Of a stretch of 64,000 nt of DNA, positions 8,347 to 17,376 are shown one piece after another. The DNA lies in the NCBI RefSeq assembly GCF_036014015.1, contig NZ_CP107905.1:5146001-5210000 (forward strand), written 5' to 3'. Below the pieces are notes generated by a model that was not told where the DNA came from, made no database searches, and was given only the letters and a program-made list of their open reading frames with translations. This stretch comes from Streptomyces sp. NBC_00457 (GTDB lineage: Bacteria; Actinomycetota; Actinomycetes; Streptomycetales; Streptomycetaceae). Position numbers and translations under genes: made by a program. The first letter of the stretch is position 1. Every line of letters starts with the position of its first letter.

Positions 8347-8937
8347 TTACAGGCGGCGGATACCGGTTTGGGCCGCGAACTCCCCCGCGCCGGGGCGGGA
8401 GGACACCGGCGACGGGCTGGGCCGGCCCGCCGGCACCCGCACCCCGACGCGGGTCCGCGTCGCCACCAACTGCCCGTCCTGCGGGTACGCGTGCCAGGTC
8501 CGCCAGTGCACCTGCCCCTCGTGCCGCTGGGCCAGCAGCGCGGTGAAGGCGTGCGGGCTGCCCGGGAAGACTCCGGCGAGGCCGTGCGGGTGGTCGGAGA
8601 CGAGGGCCAGCAACTCCTGGGCGCGGCCCGCGAAGGAGCCCGGGGAGAGCATCTCGACGCGTGCCGCGAACTCGTACTCCCAGTCGCCCACCCGCTTGGC
8701 GACGCCGAGCGGCAGCGGTGTGCTGCTGCCCGGAATGCATGCCACCGTCTCCGAGCAGACGCCCTGCTCCTCCTCCAGGAGCACCTGGTGGGACGCGCCA
8801 AGCAGTCTCAACTGGAGCTTTGTCCCGGTCAGTTCGAGGTCGAGGGTGGCCAGTGCGGGAAGCGGCTCACGCCCCAGGGCCCAGGCGAGGTCGGCCGCGC
8901 GCGTGTCGGTGTACGAGGTTTTCAGGGTCGTGAGCAT
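8347..8937 (-). CDS. DUF2617 family protein
   Basis: A 196-residue protein matching the actinobacterial DUF2617 family from [22 protein letters not shown] through the central segment [16 protein letters not shown] to WRTWHAYPQ. No signal peptide or membrane helix is seen. The function is unknown. The ATG at 8937 has GGAG seven bases upstream. It precedes the spermidine-synthase-like gene by 58 bases or fewer, so the two are probably one transcription unit, suggesting a linked but undefined role. Confidence 0.82.
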   Translation of the reverse strand: MLTTLKTSYTDTRAADLAWALGREPLPALATLDLELTGTKLQLRLLGASHQVLLEEEQGVCSETVACIPGSSTPLPLGVAKRVGDWEYEFAARVEMLSPGSFAGRAQELLALVSDHPHGLAGVFPGSPHAFTALLAQRHEGQVHWRTWHAYPQDGQLVATRTRVGVRVPAGRPSPSPVSSRPGAGEFAAQTGIRRL

Positions 8938-9319
8938 GGGTCGGCTCCGCTAGAAAACAAAGAAAAAGGGAGGGGTGGGTCCGGCACTTCCCGGTCCACG
9001 CCGGGAGATCAGCCCGGTCAGCCCGGTCGGGAACAGGTGTCCGCGGGACGTCCGAGGGGCCGCTTTGGTGATGTAGAGGGAATCATGAACTGAGGCGCCT
9101 CCACAGCGTTTTTACCCAACTTCGTAGGGTTTCCATCCCTCAGTGGGCTCCTCAGCTCATCTGTTCAACCACGGCGTGCGCCTCAGCGCATTTGGCGTGC
9201 ACGGGAGCGCACGAGCGCCCGCCGGGAACTGTCCCCGGCGGGCGCGATGTGGAACCGGCAGCGAGCGCGGTCCCGTGGTCGGATGCGGTTCCCCCTTGGG
9301 GGAGCTCAGCTGCCCCGTG
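8938..9319. other. 382-base spacer with a strong stem-loop
   Basis: No gene is supported. The side near 8938 should hold the promoter of the DUF2617/spermidine-synthase-like unit and is locally A-rich on the plus strand (GAAAACAAAGAAAAAGGGAG). A terminator stem-loop is at 9215-9245, and a small TCCCCC-TT-GGGGGA hairpin is at 9289-9302. Confidence 0.6.
9215..9245 (-). terminator. Stem-loop downstream of the small Gly/Cys-rich protein gene
   Basis: Twelve bases GCGCCCGCCGGG (9215-9226) pair with CCCGGCGGGCGC (9234-9245). It lies about 75 bases past the stop of the 82-residue membrane protein gene. Confidence 0.7.
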
Positions 9320-9568
9320 TCAGCTGCCTCCACCACCGCATCCGCCACCCCCGCCGCCGCCCCCGCACGACGATCCACCGCCGCACGACGAGCCGCCGCT
9401 GTCTCCCCCACCGGCCCACCAGCTGCCGCTGCTGCCGGCGCCGGCGTCGCCGCTCCCGCTGTACCGTCCCGCGCGCCGACGACGCCGCTGGCCGCCCCTG
9501 CGCGCGTTGGCGACCATGGCCGCGAAGAACAGGACGATGAAGACCGTCAGGATGATGCCGATGGTCAT
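9320..9568 (-). CDS. Small single-pass membrane protein with Gly/Cys-rich tail
   Basis: An 82-residue product starting MTIGIILTVFIVLFFAAMV, one N-terminal membrane helix, followed by a basic stretch ([13 protein letters not shown]) and a low-complexity tail rich in Gly and Ser with three Cys. The ATG at 9568 has GGAGG nine bases upstream, which supports expression. The tail resembles the glycine-rich ends of some small actinobacterial membrane proteins. No function can be assigned. Confidence 0.7.
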   Translation of the reverse strand: MTIGIILTVFIVLFFAAMVANARRGGQRRRRRAGRYSGSGDAGAGSSGSWWAGGGDSGGSSCGGGSSCGGGGGGGGCGGGGS

Positions 9569-9706
9569 GGCGTCACCCTCCTTCCGTTTACCCCGGAGCG
9601 GCCCCCCGTGGGCGCTCCGCTGGTTGCGTGACCTGGGCATGCCCGGCCGCCATGACCGTCAAAGCAGAGTTGAGGAAGTCCAGAGCTTGGGCGCAGGATG
9701 ACCGGC

Positions 9707-10888
9707 ATGACCTCCAGCGCACGCCCGCTCCTCAACCGCCGGCTCGCCGAGTTCGGGACGACGATCTTCGCCGAGATGTCCGCGCTCGCCCTGTCGACCG
9801 GGTCGATCAATCTGGGCCAGGGCTTCCCCGACACCGACGGGCCCGACGAAGTCCGGGAGGCGGCGGTGCGCGCCCTGCGCGACGGCCGCGGCAACCAGTA
9901 CCCGCCGGGTCCCGGCATCCCCGAGCTGCGGGGCGCCGTCGCGGATCATCAGCGGCAGCGGTACGGGCTGTCGTACGACCCGGACCGCGAAGTCCTGGTG
10001 ACGGCCGGCGCGACCGAGGCGATCGCTGCCTCACTCCTGGCCCTGCTCGAACCCGGCGACGAGGTGATCGCCTTCGAACCGTACTACGACTCCTACGCGG
10101 CCTGCATCGCGATGGCGGGCGGCACGCGCGTGCCGGTCACCCTCCGTCCGCACGAGGGCAGCTTCCGCCTCGACCTGGACGAGCTGCGCGACGCGGTGAC
10201 CGACCGCACCCGCCTCCTGCTGATCAACACCCCGCACAACCCGACCGGCACCGTCCTCACCCGCGAGGAGCTGACCGCGATCGCCGAGCTGGCCGTAGAG
10301 CGGGATCTGCTGGTGGTCACGGACGAGGTGTACGAGCACCTGGTCTTCGACGACGCCGAGCATCTGCCGCTGGCCACGTTCCCCGGCATGCGCGAGCGGA
10401 CCGTCACCATCGGCTCGGCCGGGAAGTCGTTCTCCTTCACCGGCTGGAAGGTCGGCTGGGTGACCTCGACGCCGGAGCTGGTCACGGCGGTGCGGTCGGC
10501 GAAGCAGTTCCTGACGTACGTCGCCTCCGGGCCGTTCCAGTACGCGGTCGCCGAGGCGCTGAGGCTCCCGGAGACGTACTTCACGGCCTTTCGCCAGGAC
10601 ATGCTGGTCAAGCGGGACCTGCTGGCGGCGGGGCTGGCGGAGAGCGGCTTCGAGGTGTTCAAGCCCGCCGGCACCTACTTCATCACCACCGACATCCGCC
10701 CCCTCGGCGAGAGCGACGGCTTCGCCTTCTGCCGCGCGCTGCCGAAGCGCGCGGGGGTGGTCGCCATCCCGAACGCCGTCTTCTACGACCACAGGGAGGC
10801 GGGCGCACCCTTCGTGCGGTTCGCGTTCTGCAAGCAGACGGGCGTGCTGGAGGAGGCGGTAAAGCGGCTGAAGGCGCTGGCCGGCTGA
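9707..10888 (+). CDS. PLP-dependent class I/II aminotransferase
   Basis: About 393 residues of the fold-type I aspartate aminotransferase superfamily, most like the DapC / kynurenine aminotransferase group. Visible features are GQGFPDTDGP near the N-terminus, the PLP-contacting NTPHNPTG and TDEVYEHLVFD segments, and SAGKSFSFTGWKVGW with the Schiff-base lysine. It would transfer an amino group between an amino acid and a 2-oxo acid; exact substrates are not determined. The ATG at 9707 is preferred because AGGA stands nine bases before it; an ATG at 9698 is in frame. A divergent promoter region lies between it and the small membrane protein gene. Confidence 0.9.
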   Translation: MTSSARPLLNRRLAEFGTTIFAEMSALALSTGSINLGQGFPDTDGPDEVREAAVRALRDGRGNQYPPGPGIPELRGAVADHQRQRYGLSYDPDREVLVTAGATEAIAASLLALLEPGDEVIAFEPYYDSYAACIAMAGGTRVPVTLRPHEGSFRLDLDELRDAVTDRTRLLLINTPHNPTGTVLTREELTAIAELAVERDLLVVTDEVYEHLVFDDAEHLPLATFPGMRERTVTIGSAGKSFSFTGWKVGWVTSTPELVTAVRSAKQFLTYVASGPFQYAVAEALRLPETYFTAFRQDMLVKRDLLAAGLAESGFEVFKPAGTYFITTDIRPLGESDGFAFCRALPKRAGVVAIPNAVFYDHREAGAPFVRFAFCKQTGVLEEAVKRLKALAG

Positions 10889-11016
10889 GGCCGGGTCGGG
10901 TGGCCCCGTAGATCGGCAGAGTTTTCCACAGGCTGTGGACGACGAGAGCCCGACCCCGGCATGAGGCCGCAATGACCCATGCCCTGGCCGGGCTCCGCTG
11001 AAGACCAGGACGTGAC

Positions 11017-11544
11017 TTACTCGTCGTCCTCGGGCTTCTCCGCTTCGTTGACCTCCTGCTCGAGGCCGAGCTGCTCCACGAGCCACTTGTCGAACTCGAT
11101 CGCGGCCCGCACCCAGCTGACCGTGGACGACACGAAGTGCTCCAGGCTCACGCCCGTGCCGATCAGCATCTGGGCCTCGCCGATCAGGCGGACGGTGCCG
11201 TCGTCATGGGTGTGGCTGTACACCTTGGGCCACAGGGTCCGCCGGTTCCAGTCGTCGATGGACTCCAGCAGCTGCGGCTTCTCGTCGATCTGGTGGGGCC
11301 GGTCGTAGAACGTCCGCACCGAGAAGACCTGCTGGTCACCCTCGCCGCGGAACATGAAGTACGTACGGAACTGCTCCCACGGTGCGACGAGGTCACCCTC
11401 CTCGTCCACGAGGTGCTTCAGCTCCATCTGGTCGAGGAGCTGCTTAACGAGGTCCTGATCCGGGACGACGGGGCCCGCCGGTCCTTGGGGCTGCGGCTCG
11501 GGCTGGCCCCCGAAGTTCGGAATCGAGGACGGGTCGATGGTCAC
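11017..11544 (-). CDS. YbjN-domain protein
   Basis: A 175-residue cytoplasmic protein of the YbjN / type III secretion chaperone-like fold, with a segment YFMFRGEGDQQVFSVRTFYD and a C-terminal helix WLVEQLGLEQEV. Actinobacterial members are functionally uncharacterised. The GTG at 11544 (VTIDPSSIPNFGG) is chosen because AGGGA lies upstream at a good distance and the N-terminus looks conserved; longer frames reach 11604. It is convergent with the aminotransferase gene. Confidence 0.82.
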   Translation of the reverse strand: MTIDPSSIPNFGGQPEPQPQGPAGPVVPDQDLVKQLLDQMELKHLVDEEGDLVAPWEQFRTYFMFRGEGDQQVFSVRTFYDRPHQIDEKPQLLESIDDWNRRTLWPKVYSHTHDDGTVRLIGEAQMLIGTGVSLEHFVSSTVSWVRAAIEFDKWLVEQLGLEQEVNEAEKPEDDE

Positions 11545-11681
11545 CGTGAATTTCCCTTCGTACGGATTCCGCCATCCTCCCTCACTGGGGGACCCGGTTG
11601 GCAACCCCGACAGGAAGTGTCAGCCGTCAGCTGACAGGATCTGTCCGGTAGGGGACGTCCGCTGCACGAAGGGTGGGGCAA

Positions 11682-11813
11682 ATGGCGATGGCACAGAGTG
11701 GCGAGACGGTGGGACGGACCAGGTGGTGGGTGGTCGCCCTCATCCTGGGGCTGCCCGCGGCGCTCGTGGCCGGCGTCCTCACGCTGCTCGCGGTGTGGGT
11801 GGTGGCTGGGTGA
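11682..11813 (+). CDS. Putative 43-residue single-pass membrane protein
   Basis: The short frame MAMAQSGETVGRTRWW continues into one long hydrophobic helix (VVALILGLPAALVAGVLTLL) and ends after AVWVVAG. A GGTGGGG sequence lies just upstream of the ATG. The stop is followed at once by an 11-bp stem-loop shared with convergent clpB. These features fit a real small membrane protein, but there is no family match to rely on. Confidence 0.5.
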   Translation: MAMAQSGETVGRTRWWVVALILGLPAALVAGVLTLLAVWVVAG

Positions 11814-11843
11814 CGCGGGGGCTCCTTCGCGAGAGCCCCCGCG
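11814..11843. terminator. Terminator between the small membrane ORF and clpB
   Basis: CGCGGGGGCTC (11814-11824) pairs with GAGCCCCCGCG (11833-11843) around an eight-base loop. It sits between convergent stop codons and can serve both strands. Confidence 0.75.
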
Positions 11844-11849
11844 CGCCGC

Positions 11850-14447
11850 TCAGAGGGTCTTACCCGTCGCCGGGCCGACGATCAGTCCGTCCCCGAACGA
11901 GTCCACCCGGACGGTGTCGCCGTCCTTGACCTCGCCCGCCAGGATCTCCTTGGCGAGCCGGTCGCCGATCGCGGTCTGGACGAGGCGGCGCAGCGGACGG
12001 GCTCCGTAGGCCGGATCCATGCCCTCGTCCGCGAGCCAGGCCAGGGCCTCGTCGGTGACCTCCAGGGTGAGGCGGCGCTCGGCGAGGCGCTTGGTGAGGC
12101 GGTCGATCTGGAGCCTGGCGATGCGTTCCAGTTCGGGCTTGGTCAGGGCCGAGAAGACGACCAGGTCGTCGAGGCGGTTCAGGAACTCCGGCTTGAAGGA
12201 GGCGCGGACCACCTCGAGCACCTGCTCCTTCTTCTCCGCCTCGGTGATGATCGGGTCGACCAGGAACTGGCTGCCGAGGTTCGAGGTGAGGACCAGGATG
12301 GTGTTGCGGAAGTCGACCGTCCGCCCCTGACCGTCCGTCAGACGGCCGTCGTCCAGCACCTGGAGCAGGATGTCGAAGACCTCGGGGTGCGCCTTCTCGA
12401 CTTCGTCCAGCAGGATGACGCTGTACGGCCGCCGCCGCACCGCCTCCGTGAGCTGGCCGCCCTCCTCGTACCCGACGTAGCCGGGCGGGGCGCCGACCAG
12501 CCGGGCCACGCTGTGCTTCTCGCTGTACTCCGACATGTCGATCCGGACCATGGCCCGCTCGTCGTCGAAGAGGAAGTCGGCGAGCGCCTTGGCCAGTTCG
12601 GTCTTGCCGACGCCGGTGGGGCCGAGGAAGAGGAACGAGCCGGTCGGGCGGTCCGGGTCGGCGATGCCCGCCCGGCTCCGCCGGACGGCGTCGGACACCG
12701 CCCGCACGGCCTCCTGCTGGCCGATGAGGCGCTTGCCCAACTCCTCCTCCATACGCAGGAGTTTCTGCGTCTCGCCCTCCATGAGGCGCCCGGCGGGGAT
12801 GCCGGTCCAGGCGGCGACGGTGTCGGCGATGTCGTCGGCGCCGACCTCCTCCTTGACCATGGTGTCCTTGGATGCCTCCTCCTCGGCCTGCGAGGCGGCC
12901 TCCAAGTCCCGTTCCAGGGTGGGGATCTCGCCGTACAGCAGCTTGGAGGCGGTGTCGAAGTCGCCGTCGCGCTGGGCCCGTTCGGCCTGCCCGCGCAGTT
13001 CGTCGAGCTTCTCCTTCAGCTCGCCGACGCGGTTCAGGGACTGCTTCTCCTTCTCCCAGCGGGCGGTCAGGCCCCGCAGCTCCTCCTCCTTGTCGGCGAG
13101 ATCGCGCCGCAGCCGCTCCAGCCGCTCGCGCGAGGCCGGGTCGGTCTCCTTGACCAGCGCGAGCTCCTCCATCTTCAACCGGTCGACGGCACGCTGGAGT
13201 TCGTCGATCTCCAGGGGCGAGGAGTCGATCTCCATGCGCAGCCGGGAGGCGGCCTCGTCGACCAGGTCGATGGCCTTGTCGGGCAGGAAGCGGGAGGTGA
13301 TGTAGCGGTCGGAGAGGCTGGCCGCCGCGACGAGCGCGCTGTCCGCGATGACGACCTTGTGGTGGGCCTCGTAGCGCCCCTTGAGCCCGCGCAGGATGGC
13401 GATGGTGTCCTCGACGCTCGGCTCGGCGACCAGCACCTGCTGGAAGCGGCGCTCCAGCGCCGGGTCCTTCTCGATCCGCTCGCGGTACTCGTCCAGGGTC
13501 GTGGCACCGACCATGCGCAGCTCACCGCGGGCGAGCATGGGCTTGAGCATGTTGCCGGCGTCCATCGAGGAGTCCCCGCCGGCGCCGGCGCCCACGACGG
13601 TGTGCAGCTCGTCGATGAAGGTGATGACCTGCCCGTCGGAGTCCTTGATCTCCGCGAGGACGGTCTTCAGCCGCTCCTCGAACTCACCGCGGTACTTCGC
13701 CCCGGCGACCATGGCGCTGATGTCGAGCGCGACGAGCCGCTTGTTCTTGAGGGACTCGGGCACGTCGCCCTTGATGATCCGCTGGGCGAGCCCCTCGACG
13801 ACGGCGGTCTTGCCGACGCCGGGCTCACCGATGAGGACGGGGTTGTTCTTGGTCCGCCGGGACAGCACCTGCACGACCCGCCGGATCTCCTGGTCCCGCC
13901 CGATGACGGGATCGAGCTTCCCCTCGCGCGCGGCGGCCGTGAAGTCGGTGCCGAACTTCTCGAGTGCCTTGTACTGGCCCTCGGGATCCGGTGTGGTCAC
14001 GCGTCGCCCTCCCCTCGCTTTCTGGAAGGCCTCCAGCAGCTTCTTCGCACTGGCGCCCTGCTGGGAGAGTACGTCGCCGGCCTGACCTCCCTTCGCGGCG
14101 ATCCCGACGAGAAAGTGCTCGGTGGAGAGGTACTCGTCCCCCAGCTCCTTGGCCTTGGCCTGCGCGTCCGCGATCACGGCCAGCAGCTCACGGCTGGGCT
14201 GCGGCGGCGCGACGGTGGACCCGGTCACGCTGGGCAGCCCGGCGAGGATCTTCTCCGCGCCGGTCCGTACGGCGGCCTGGTCGGCGTCGACGGCGGCGAG
14301 CAGGTCGGTGATGTTCTCGTTCTCCTGGCCCGCGAGCAGCGCGAGCAGCAGATGCGCCGGGGTGAGATCGGGGTGTCCCTCTTGCACGGCCCGGTTACTG
14401 GCCGCGTTGATGGCGTCCCGGCTCCGGTTGGTCAGCTCGGCGTCCAC
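11850..14447 (-). CDS. clpB: ATP-dependent disaggregase ClpB
   Basis: An 865-residue Hsp100 chaperone that works with DnaK/DnaJ/GrpE to extract proteins from aggregates. Domain order: Clp N-domain (1-145), AAA+ 1 with Walker A GEPGVGKT (207-214) and Walker B ITFIDELH, a coiled-coil middle domain (about 400-520), and AAA+ 2 with GPTGVGKTE and [14 protein letters not shown]. It ends with a ClpB-type small C-terminal domain and lacks a ClpP-binding loop. The GTG at 14447 has AGGAGGA ten bases upstream. A HAIR operator at 14506-14526 indicates repression by HspR, which is encoded in this window. Confidence 0.97.
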   Translation of the reverse strand: MDAELTNRSRDAINAASNRAVQEGHPDLTPAHLLLALLAGQENENITDLLAAVDADQAAVRTGAEKILAGLPSVTGSTVAPPQPSRELLAVIADAQAKAKELGDEYLSTEHFLVGIAAKGGQAGDVLSQQGASAKKLLEAFQKARGGRRVTTPDPEGQYKALEKFGTDFTAAAREGKLDPVIGRDQEIRRVVQVLSRRTKNNPVLIGEPGVGKTAVVEGLAQRIIKGDVPESLKNKRLVALDISAMVAGAKYRGEFEERLKTVLAEIKDSDGQVITFIDELHTVVGAGAGGDSSMDAGNMLKPMLARGELRMVGATTLDEYRERIEKDPALERRFQQVLVAEPSVEDTIAILRGLKGRYEAHHKVVIADSALVAAASLSDRYITSRFLPDKAIDLVDEAASRLRMEIDSSPLEIDELQRAVDRLKMEELALVKETDPASRERLERLRRDLADKEEELRGLTARWEKEKQSLNRVGELKEKLDELRGQAERAQRDGDFDTASKLLYGEIPTLERDLEAASQAEEEASKDTMVKEEVGADDIADTVAAWTGIPAGRLMEGETQKLLRMEEELGKRLIGQQEAVRAVSDAVRRSRAGIADPDRPTGSFLFLGPTGVGKTELAKALADFLFDDERAMVRIDMSEYSEKHSVARLVGAPPGYVGYEEGGQLTEAVRRRPYSVILLDEVEKAHPEVFDILLQVLDDGRLTDGQGRTVDFRNTILVLTSNLGSQFLVDPIITEAEKKEQVLEVVRASFKPEFLNRLDDLVVFSALTKPELERIARLQIDRLTKRLAERRLTLEVTDEALAWLADEGMDPAYGARPLRRLVQTAIGDRLAKEILAGEVKDGDTVRVDSFGDGLIVGPATGKTL

Positions 14448-14505
14448 GTATCCGTTCTCCTCCTAAGCGTCAGCCGTCCACACTGACGTGAGCAACGTAC
14501 ACAAA

Positions 14506-14526
14506 GTTGAGTCTATTCCACTCAAG
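14506..14526. promoter_or_regulatory. HspR operator (HAIR) upstream of clpB
   Basis: GTTGAGT-N7-ACTCAAG matches the HAIR consensus CTTGAGT-N7-ACTCAAG at 13 of 14 arm positions and lies 59 bases upstream of the clpB start codon, the usual place for an HspR operator. Confidence 0.88.
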
Positions 14527-14671
14527 GGGGTGTACGGGAGGTTCGGCGGCGGAGTTCAGGCGTCGTGGACATACGTTCGCGGAACGCGTCCGACTCGGCC
14601 GGCTCGGGTGATCGCGGTGTTTTCCAGCCACAGACCGACTGGGTGGTTGTCCTGAAATATCCCGTAAAACT

Positions 14672-14712
14672 GCAGCGGCGTCACCGTGTTCAGGTCACGG
14701 TGACGCCGCTGC
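14672..14712 (-). terminator. Strong terminator between the Rieske-like gene and clpB
   Basis: A perfect 17-bp stem (14672-14688 with 14696-14712) with loop TTCAGGT, 45 bases after the stop of the upstream gene. It would insulate the heat-shock-controlled clpB promoter. The rest of 14448-14756 shows only the HAIR site. Confidence 0.85.
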
Positions 14713-14756
14713 GGGGGGAAGCACCTGAGCGATCTTGTTACGACGGGGGAATCGCG

Positions 14757-15095
14757 TCAGGCACTGCGGGGGGTGGCTGGGACGGCCTGTGGGGCGGCCG
14801 AGGGCTCGGGCTCGGCCAGCTGGTGGTCACGCTGGTCGAGGTTCACAAAGATCATTCCGTATCGGATGGCACACCTCACCGGCTGCGGCGCCCCCCGGGG
14901 ACGCCGCAGACACCGGTACGCCCGGACGTCGTCGTCCTCGTCCCGCGTGACGACGACCGGCTCACCGAAGACGGTCACCATCAGCGAGTCACCGCTGTGG
15001 GGGATGGCGGTGGCGAGGTCGATGAAGTGCCAGCCGGAGCGGTAGGCGGTCGCCATTTCACGGCGGAAGGAGCGGTCGTCGGGTGGGGTGGTCAC
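14757..15095 (-). CDS. Rieske-like remnant protein without visible cluster ligands
   Basis: A 112-residue protein. Residues 22-68 follow the start of Rieske-type oxygenase alpha subunits: W22, IPHSGDSLMVTVFGEPVVVT, then RDEDDDVRAYRCLRRPRG where CxHRG is expected. Here Cys62 is kept but the His two positions later is Arg, and the second Cys-x2-His box is missing. It probably cannot bind a 2Fe-2S cluster, so any role is non-redox or lost. The GTG at 15095 follows GAGGGG and starts one base after the stop codon of the upstream peptide gene, so translation is likely coupled. Confidence 0.6.
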   Translation of the reverse strand: MTTPPDDRSFRREMATAYRSGWHFIDLATAIPHSGDSLMVTVFGEPVVVTRDEDDDVRAYRCLRRPRGAPQPVRCAIRYGMIFVNLDQRDHQLAEPEPSAAPQAVPATPRSA

Positions 15096-15096
15096 G

Positions 15097-15258
15097 TCAT
15101 TTCCCCTCGGTGTCAGGCGCGACGGGAACAGCAATCGCCGGCCAGGCACTGTCCGCCCTTACGTCACCCTTCTCACCGGAGAGGCCACTCAGCGCTCCGA
15201 AGGCCACAACGGCGGAGAAGGCGACGACAAGAAACGAGCGAAGCATTCTCTTACGCAT
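15097..15258 (-). CDS. Small exported or membrane peptide (53 aa)
   Basis: The product MRKRMLRSFLVVAFSAVVAF followed by GALSGLSGEKGDVRADSAWP and a short Pro-rich tail has a basic N-terminus, one hydrophobic stretch and an Ala/Pro-rich end. It looks like a secretion signal with a short mature peptide, or a membrane-anchored peptide. GAGGA lies twelve bases before the ATG at 15258. Its stop is one base from the start of the Rieske-like gene. It stands divergent to the first of three paralogous HTH regulators, so it could be a signal or a target of these. No family is recognised. Confidence 0.6.
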   Translation of the reverse strand: MRKRMLRSFLVVAFSAVVAFGALSGLSGEKGDVRADSAWPAIAVPVAPDTEGK

Positions 15259-15394
15259 AGTCGGCTTCGTCCTCACTTGAAGGTCCCTCTTCCCCCGTCG
15301 AGTAAGACGATGGCTCATTCAGGCACGTCATGGCCACACTATCGATGCATCATGTTCCTGCATGTTCAGGACCCTGGGGGGTGGAGATTTGGTG

Positions 15395-16399
15395 ATGAAT
15401 CGGACTAATGCGACGCATCCCCATACTGTGAGCGAGATGTGCGACGAAGGGGGACGCCTCTACGCGAACGCGCTGCGCACGGGACGCATCGCCCGCGCCG
15501 ATGTGGAGCCCGCTCCTTGTCTGATGGACTTCGCTCTCCTCCATCCCGACCCTGACGATCCGGAGTGGCTGCGCCCCGTACCCCCTGCAGTCGCCCTGGC
15601 CCAGCGGCTCAATCCCATCGAGCACGAGATCACGGAACGCAGGCGCCTGTCGATCGAACTGTCCGATGCATTCGAGCCGTTCATGGCGCTCAGTGCCCAG
15701 GCGACCACGGCCACCGACTCGATCACAGTGCTGGAGGGCGGAGAACGGATCAACGCGGCACTCAACCTTGCCACGGCCCAGTGCACGTCCGAGATGCTCA
15801 CAATCCAGCCGAGTGGCAACCGTCCGGAGCGCAGGCTCATGCAGGGGCTGGAGCGGGACCGGGAGCTGATCGAACGTGGTGTGAGGATTCGTACCCTCTA
15901 TCAGCACACGGCACGCTACAGCCCGGAGAAGCTGGCCTATACGTCCCAACTGTCCAACGGCAAGGCGGAGTACCGCACCATCGACGAACTGGTCGAGCGG
16001 CTGATCATCTGCGATGAGGCAGTCGCCTTCATTCCCGCGCGCGACGACCAGCAGGTGGCTCTGGAACTCCGGCACCCCGGCCTGGTCCGCTACCTGATCA
16101 AGCTCTTCGAGTTCCTGTGGGACCGCGCGGTACCGCTGAGCACGGGCGCCCCATACGAAACGGCCTCCGACGGCATCACGGAGATCCAGCACTCCATCGC
16201 CAAGCTCCTCGTCGAAGGGCATGTCGACGAGGCCATAGCGCGCCGCCTGGGCATGAACGTACGTACTTGCCGGGCCCACATAGCCAAGCTGGCCACCTCC
16301 CTCGGCAGCGGAAGCCGCGCTCAACTCGGCTTTCTCATAGCGCAGTCGGGGATCCTGAAGCAGGACCAATCGGCACCGGGAGGAGACCGCCACCCGTGA
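15395..16399 (+). CDS. LuxR-type HTH regulator, paralogue 1
   Basis: A 334-residue cytoplasmic regulator. The last 65 residues form a LuxR-type helix-turn-helix (IAKLLVEGHVDEAIARRLGM ... CRAHIAKLATSLG). The preceding 260 residues carry a sensor-like region with the features TLYQHTARY, AVAFIPARD and LELRHPGLVRYLIKLFEFLW, as seen in TrmB-like regulator sensor domains of actinobacteria. The ligand is unknown. I chose the ATG at 15395, which follows GGTGGAG; an in-frame ATG at 15362 is possible. Its stop overlaps the next gene by four bases (GTGA), so paralogues 1 and 2 are co-translated. Confidence 0.82.
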   Translation: MNRTNATHPHTVSEMCDEGGRLYANALRTGRIARADVEPAPCLMDFALLHPDPDDPEWLRPVPPAVALAQRLNPIEHEITERRRLSIELSDAFEPFMALSAQATTATDSITVLEGGERINAALNLATAQCTSEMLTIQPSGNRPERRLMQGLERDRELIERGVRIRTLYQHTARYSPEKLAYTSQLSNGKAEYRTIDELVERLIICDEAVAFIPARDDQQVALELRHPGLVRYLIKLFEFLWDRAVPLSTGAPYETASDGITEIQHSIAKLLVEGHVDEAIARRLGMNVRTCRAHIAKLATSLGSGSRAQLGFLIAQSGILKQDQSAPGGDRHP

Positions 16400-17376
16400 C
16401 GGCGCACACCCACGGAGCGGAGGAGCTGTGCGACGCGGGCCTGGACCTGTACGCCCATGCCCTGCGGGAGGGGCGGGTGGGTGCCGAAGCCGTGGAAGGG
16501 ACGCCGTGCCTGGTCGACCTGGGACTCCTGCAGCCGGACGCCGAGGATCTGCGGTGGCTGCAACCCGTCGCACCGGCCCATGCCCTGCACCGGCTGCTTC
16601 GGACCGTCGAGGACCGCATCGCCGACGAGCGGCGGCTCGAGGAGCGGCTGACCTCCGTGTTCCTGCCTCTGATGCGCATCGACGGCCGGCATACGGCAGC
16701 AGCGGGCACACCGACGATCACGGTGCTCAACGGCACGGAGCAGATCAACCGCGCCATCACCCAGGCCATGGCCGACGCGCGCCAGGAAGCGCTTTGCGTC
16801 CAGCCTCACGCCGGTCTTCTCGGTGAGCGCGGCGAGTCGGCCCGGCTCGTGGCCCTGGCCCGCGACCAGGCTCTGCTGGACCGTGGCGGCCGGTCCCGGA
16901 CCCTCTACCAGCACACCCTTCGCCATGTGCCCGCCATCGTCGGCTACCACGAGCTGCTGCATGGTGATGACGAGGCCCGCTCCCTGGACGAGATCACCGA
17001 CCGCCTCGTCATTCTCGACCGCACGGTGGCCTTCATCCCCGCCAACCCCGACGGCACCCTCGCCCTGGAGATCCGCCACCCCGCGATCGTCGGCTACCTC
17101 GCCACCACCTTCGACCGCCTCTGGCGCCTCGCCACCCCCATGTACCCCGAAGCCGTCCAACGCCCCACCCTCGACGGCATCACCCCCCGCCAACGAGCCA
17201 TCGCAAGCCTCCTCGTCGAAGGCCACACGGATGCCGTCATCGCGGAACGCCTCGGCATGAACATCCGCACCGCCCGCGTGCACATCGCCAAACTCGCTGC
17301 CACCCTCGGCAGTGACAGCCGGGCCCAACTCGGTTACCTCATCGGACAGTCGGGGATTCTTGACCGGGAACAATGA
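16396..17376 (+). CDS. LuxR-type HTH regulator, paralogue 2
   Basis: A 326-residue paralogue of the upstream gene with the same layout: N-terminal EELCDAGLDLYAHALREGRV, a central region with VQPHAGLLGE and TLYQHTLRHVPAIVGY, the shared TVAFIPANPDGTLALEIRHP strip, and a C-terminal LuxR HTH (ASLLVEGHTDAVIAERLGM). The GTG at 16396 follows GGAGGAGA and overlaps the upstream stop. The 3' end overlaps the convergent third paralogue by 38 bases, so the two may influence each other by antisense pairing or colliding transcription. Confidence 0.82.
   Translation: MTAHTHGAEELCDAGLDLYAHALREGRVGAEAVEGTPCLVDLGLLQPDAEDLRWLQPVAPAHALHRLLRTVEDRIADERRLEERLTSVFLPLMRIDGRHTAAAGTPTITVLNGTEQINRAITQAMADARQEALCVQPHAGLLGERGESARLVALARDQALLDRGGRSRTLYQHTLRHVPAIVGYHELLHGDDEARSLDEITDRLVILDRTVAFIPANPDGTLALEIRHPAIVGYLATTFDRLWRLATPMYPEAVQRPTLDGITPRQRAIASLLVEGHTDAVIAERLGMNIRTARVHIAKLAATLGSDSRAQLGYLIGQSGILDREQ

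Noticed and set aside
12387..14486. A 699-codon frame antisense to clpB
   Set aside because: It mirrors clpB codon bias; ClpB motifs are complete on the other strand.
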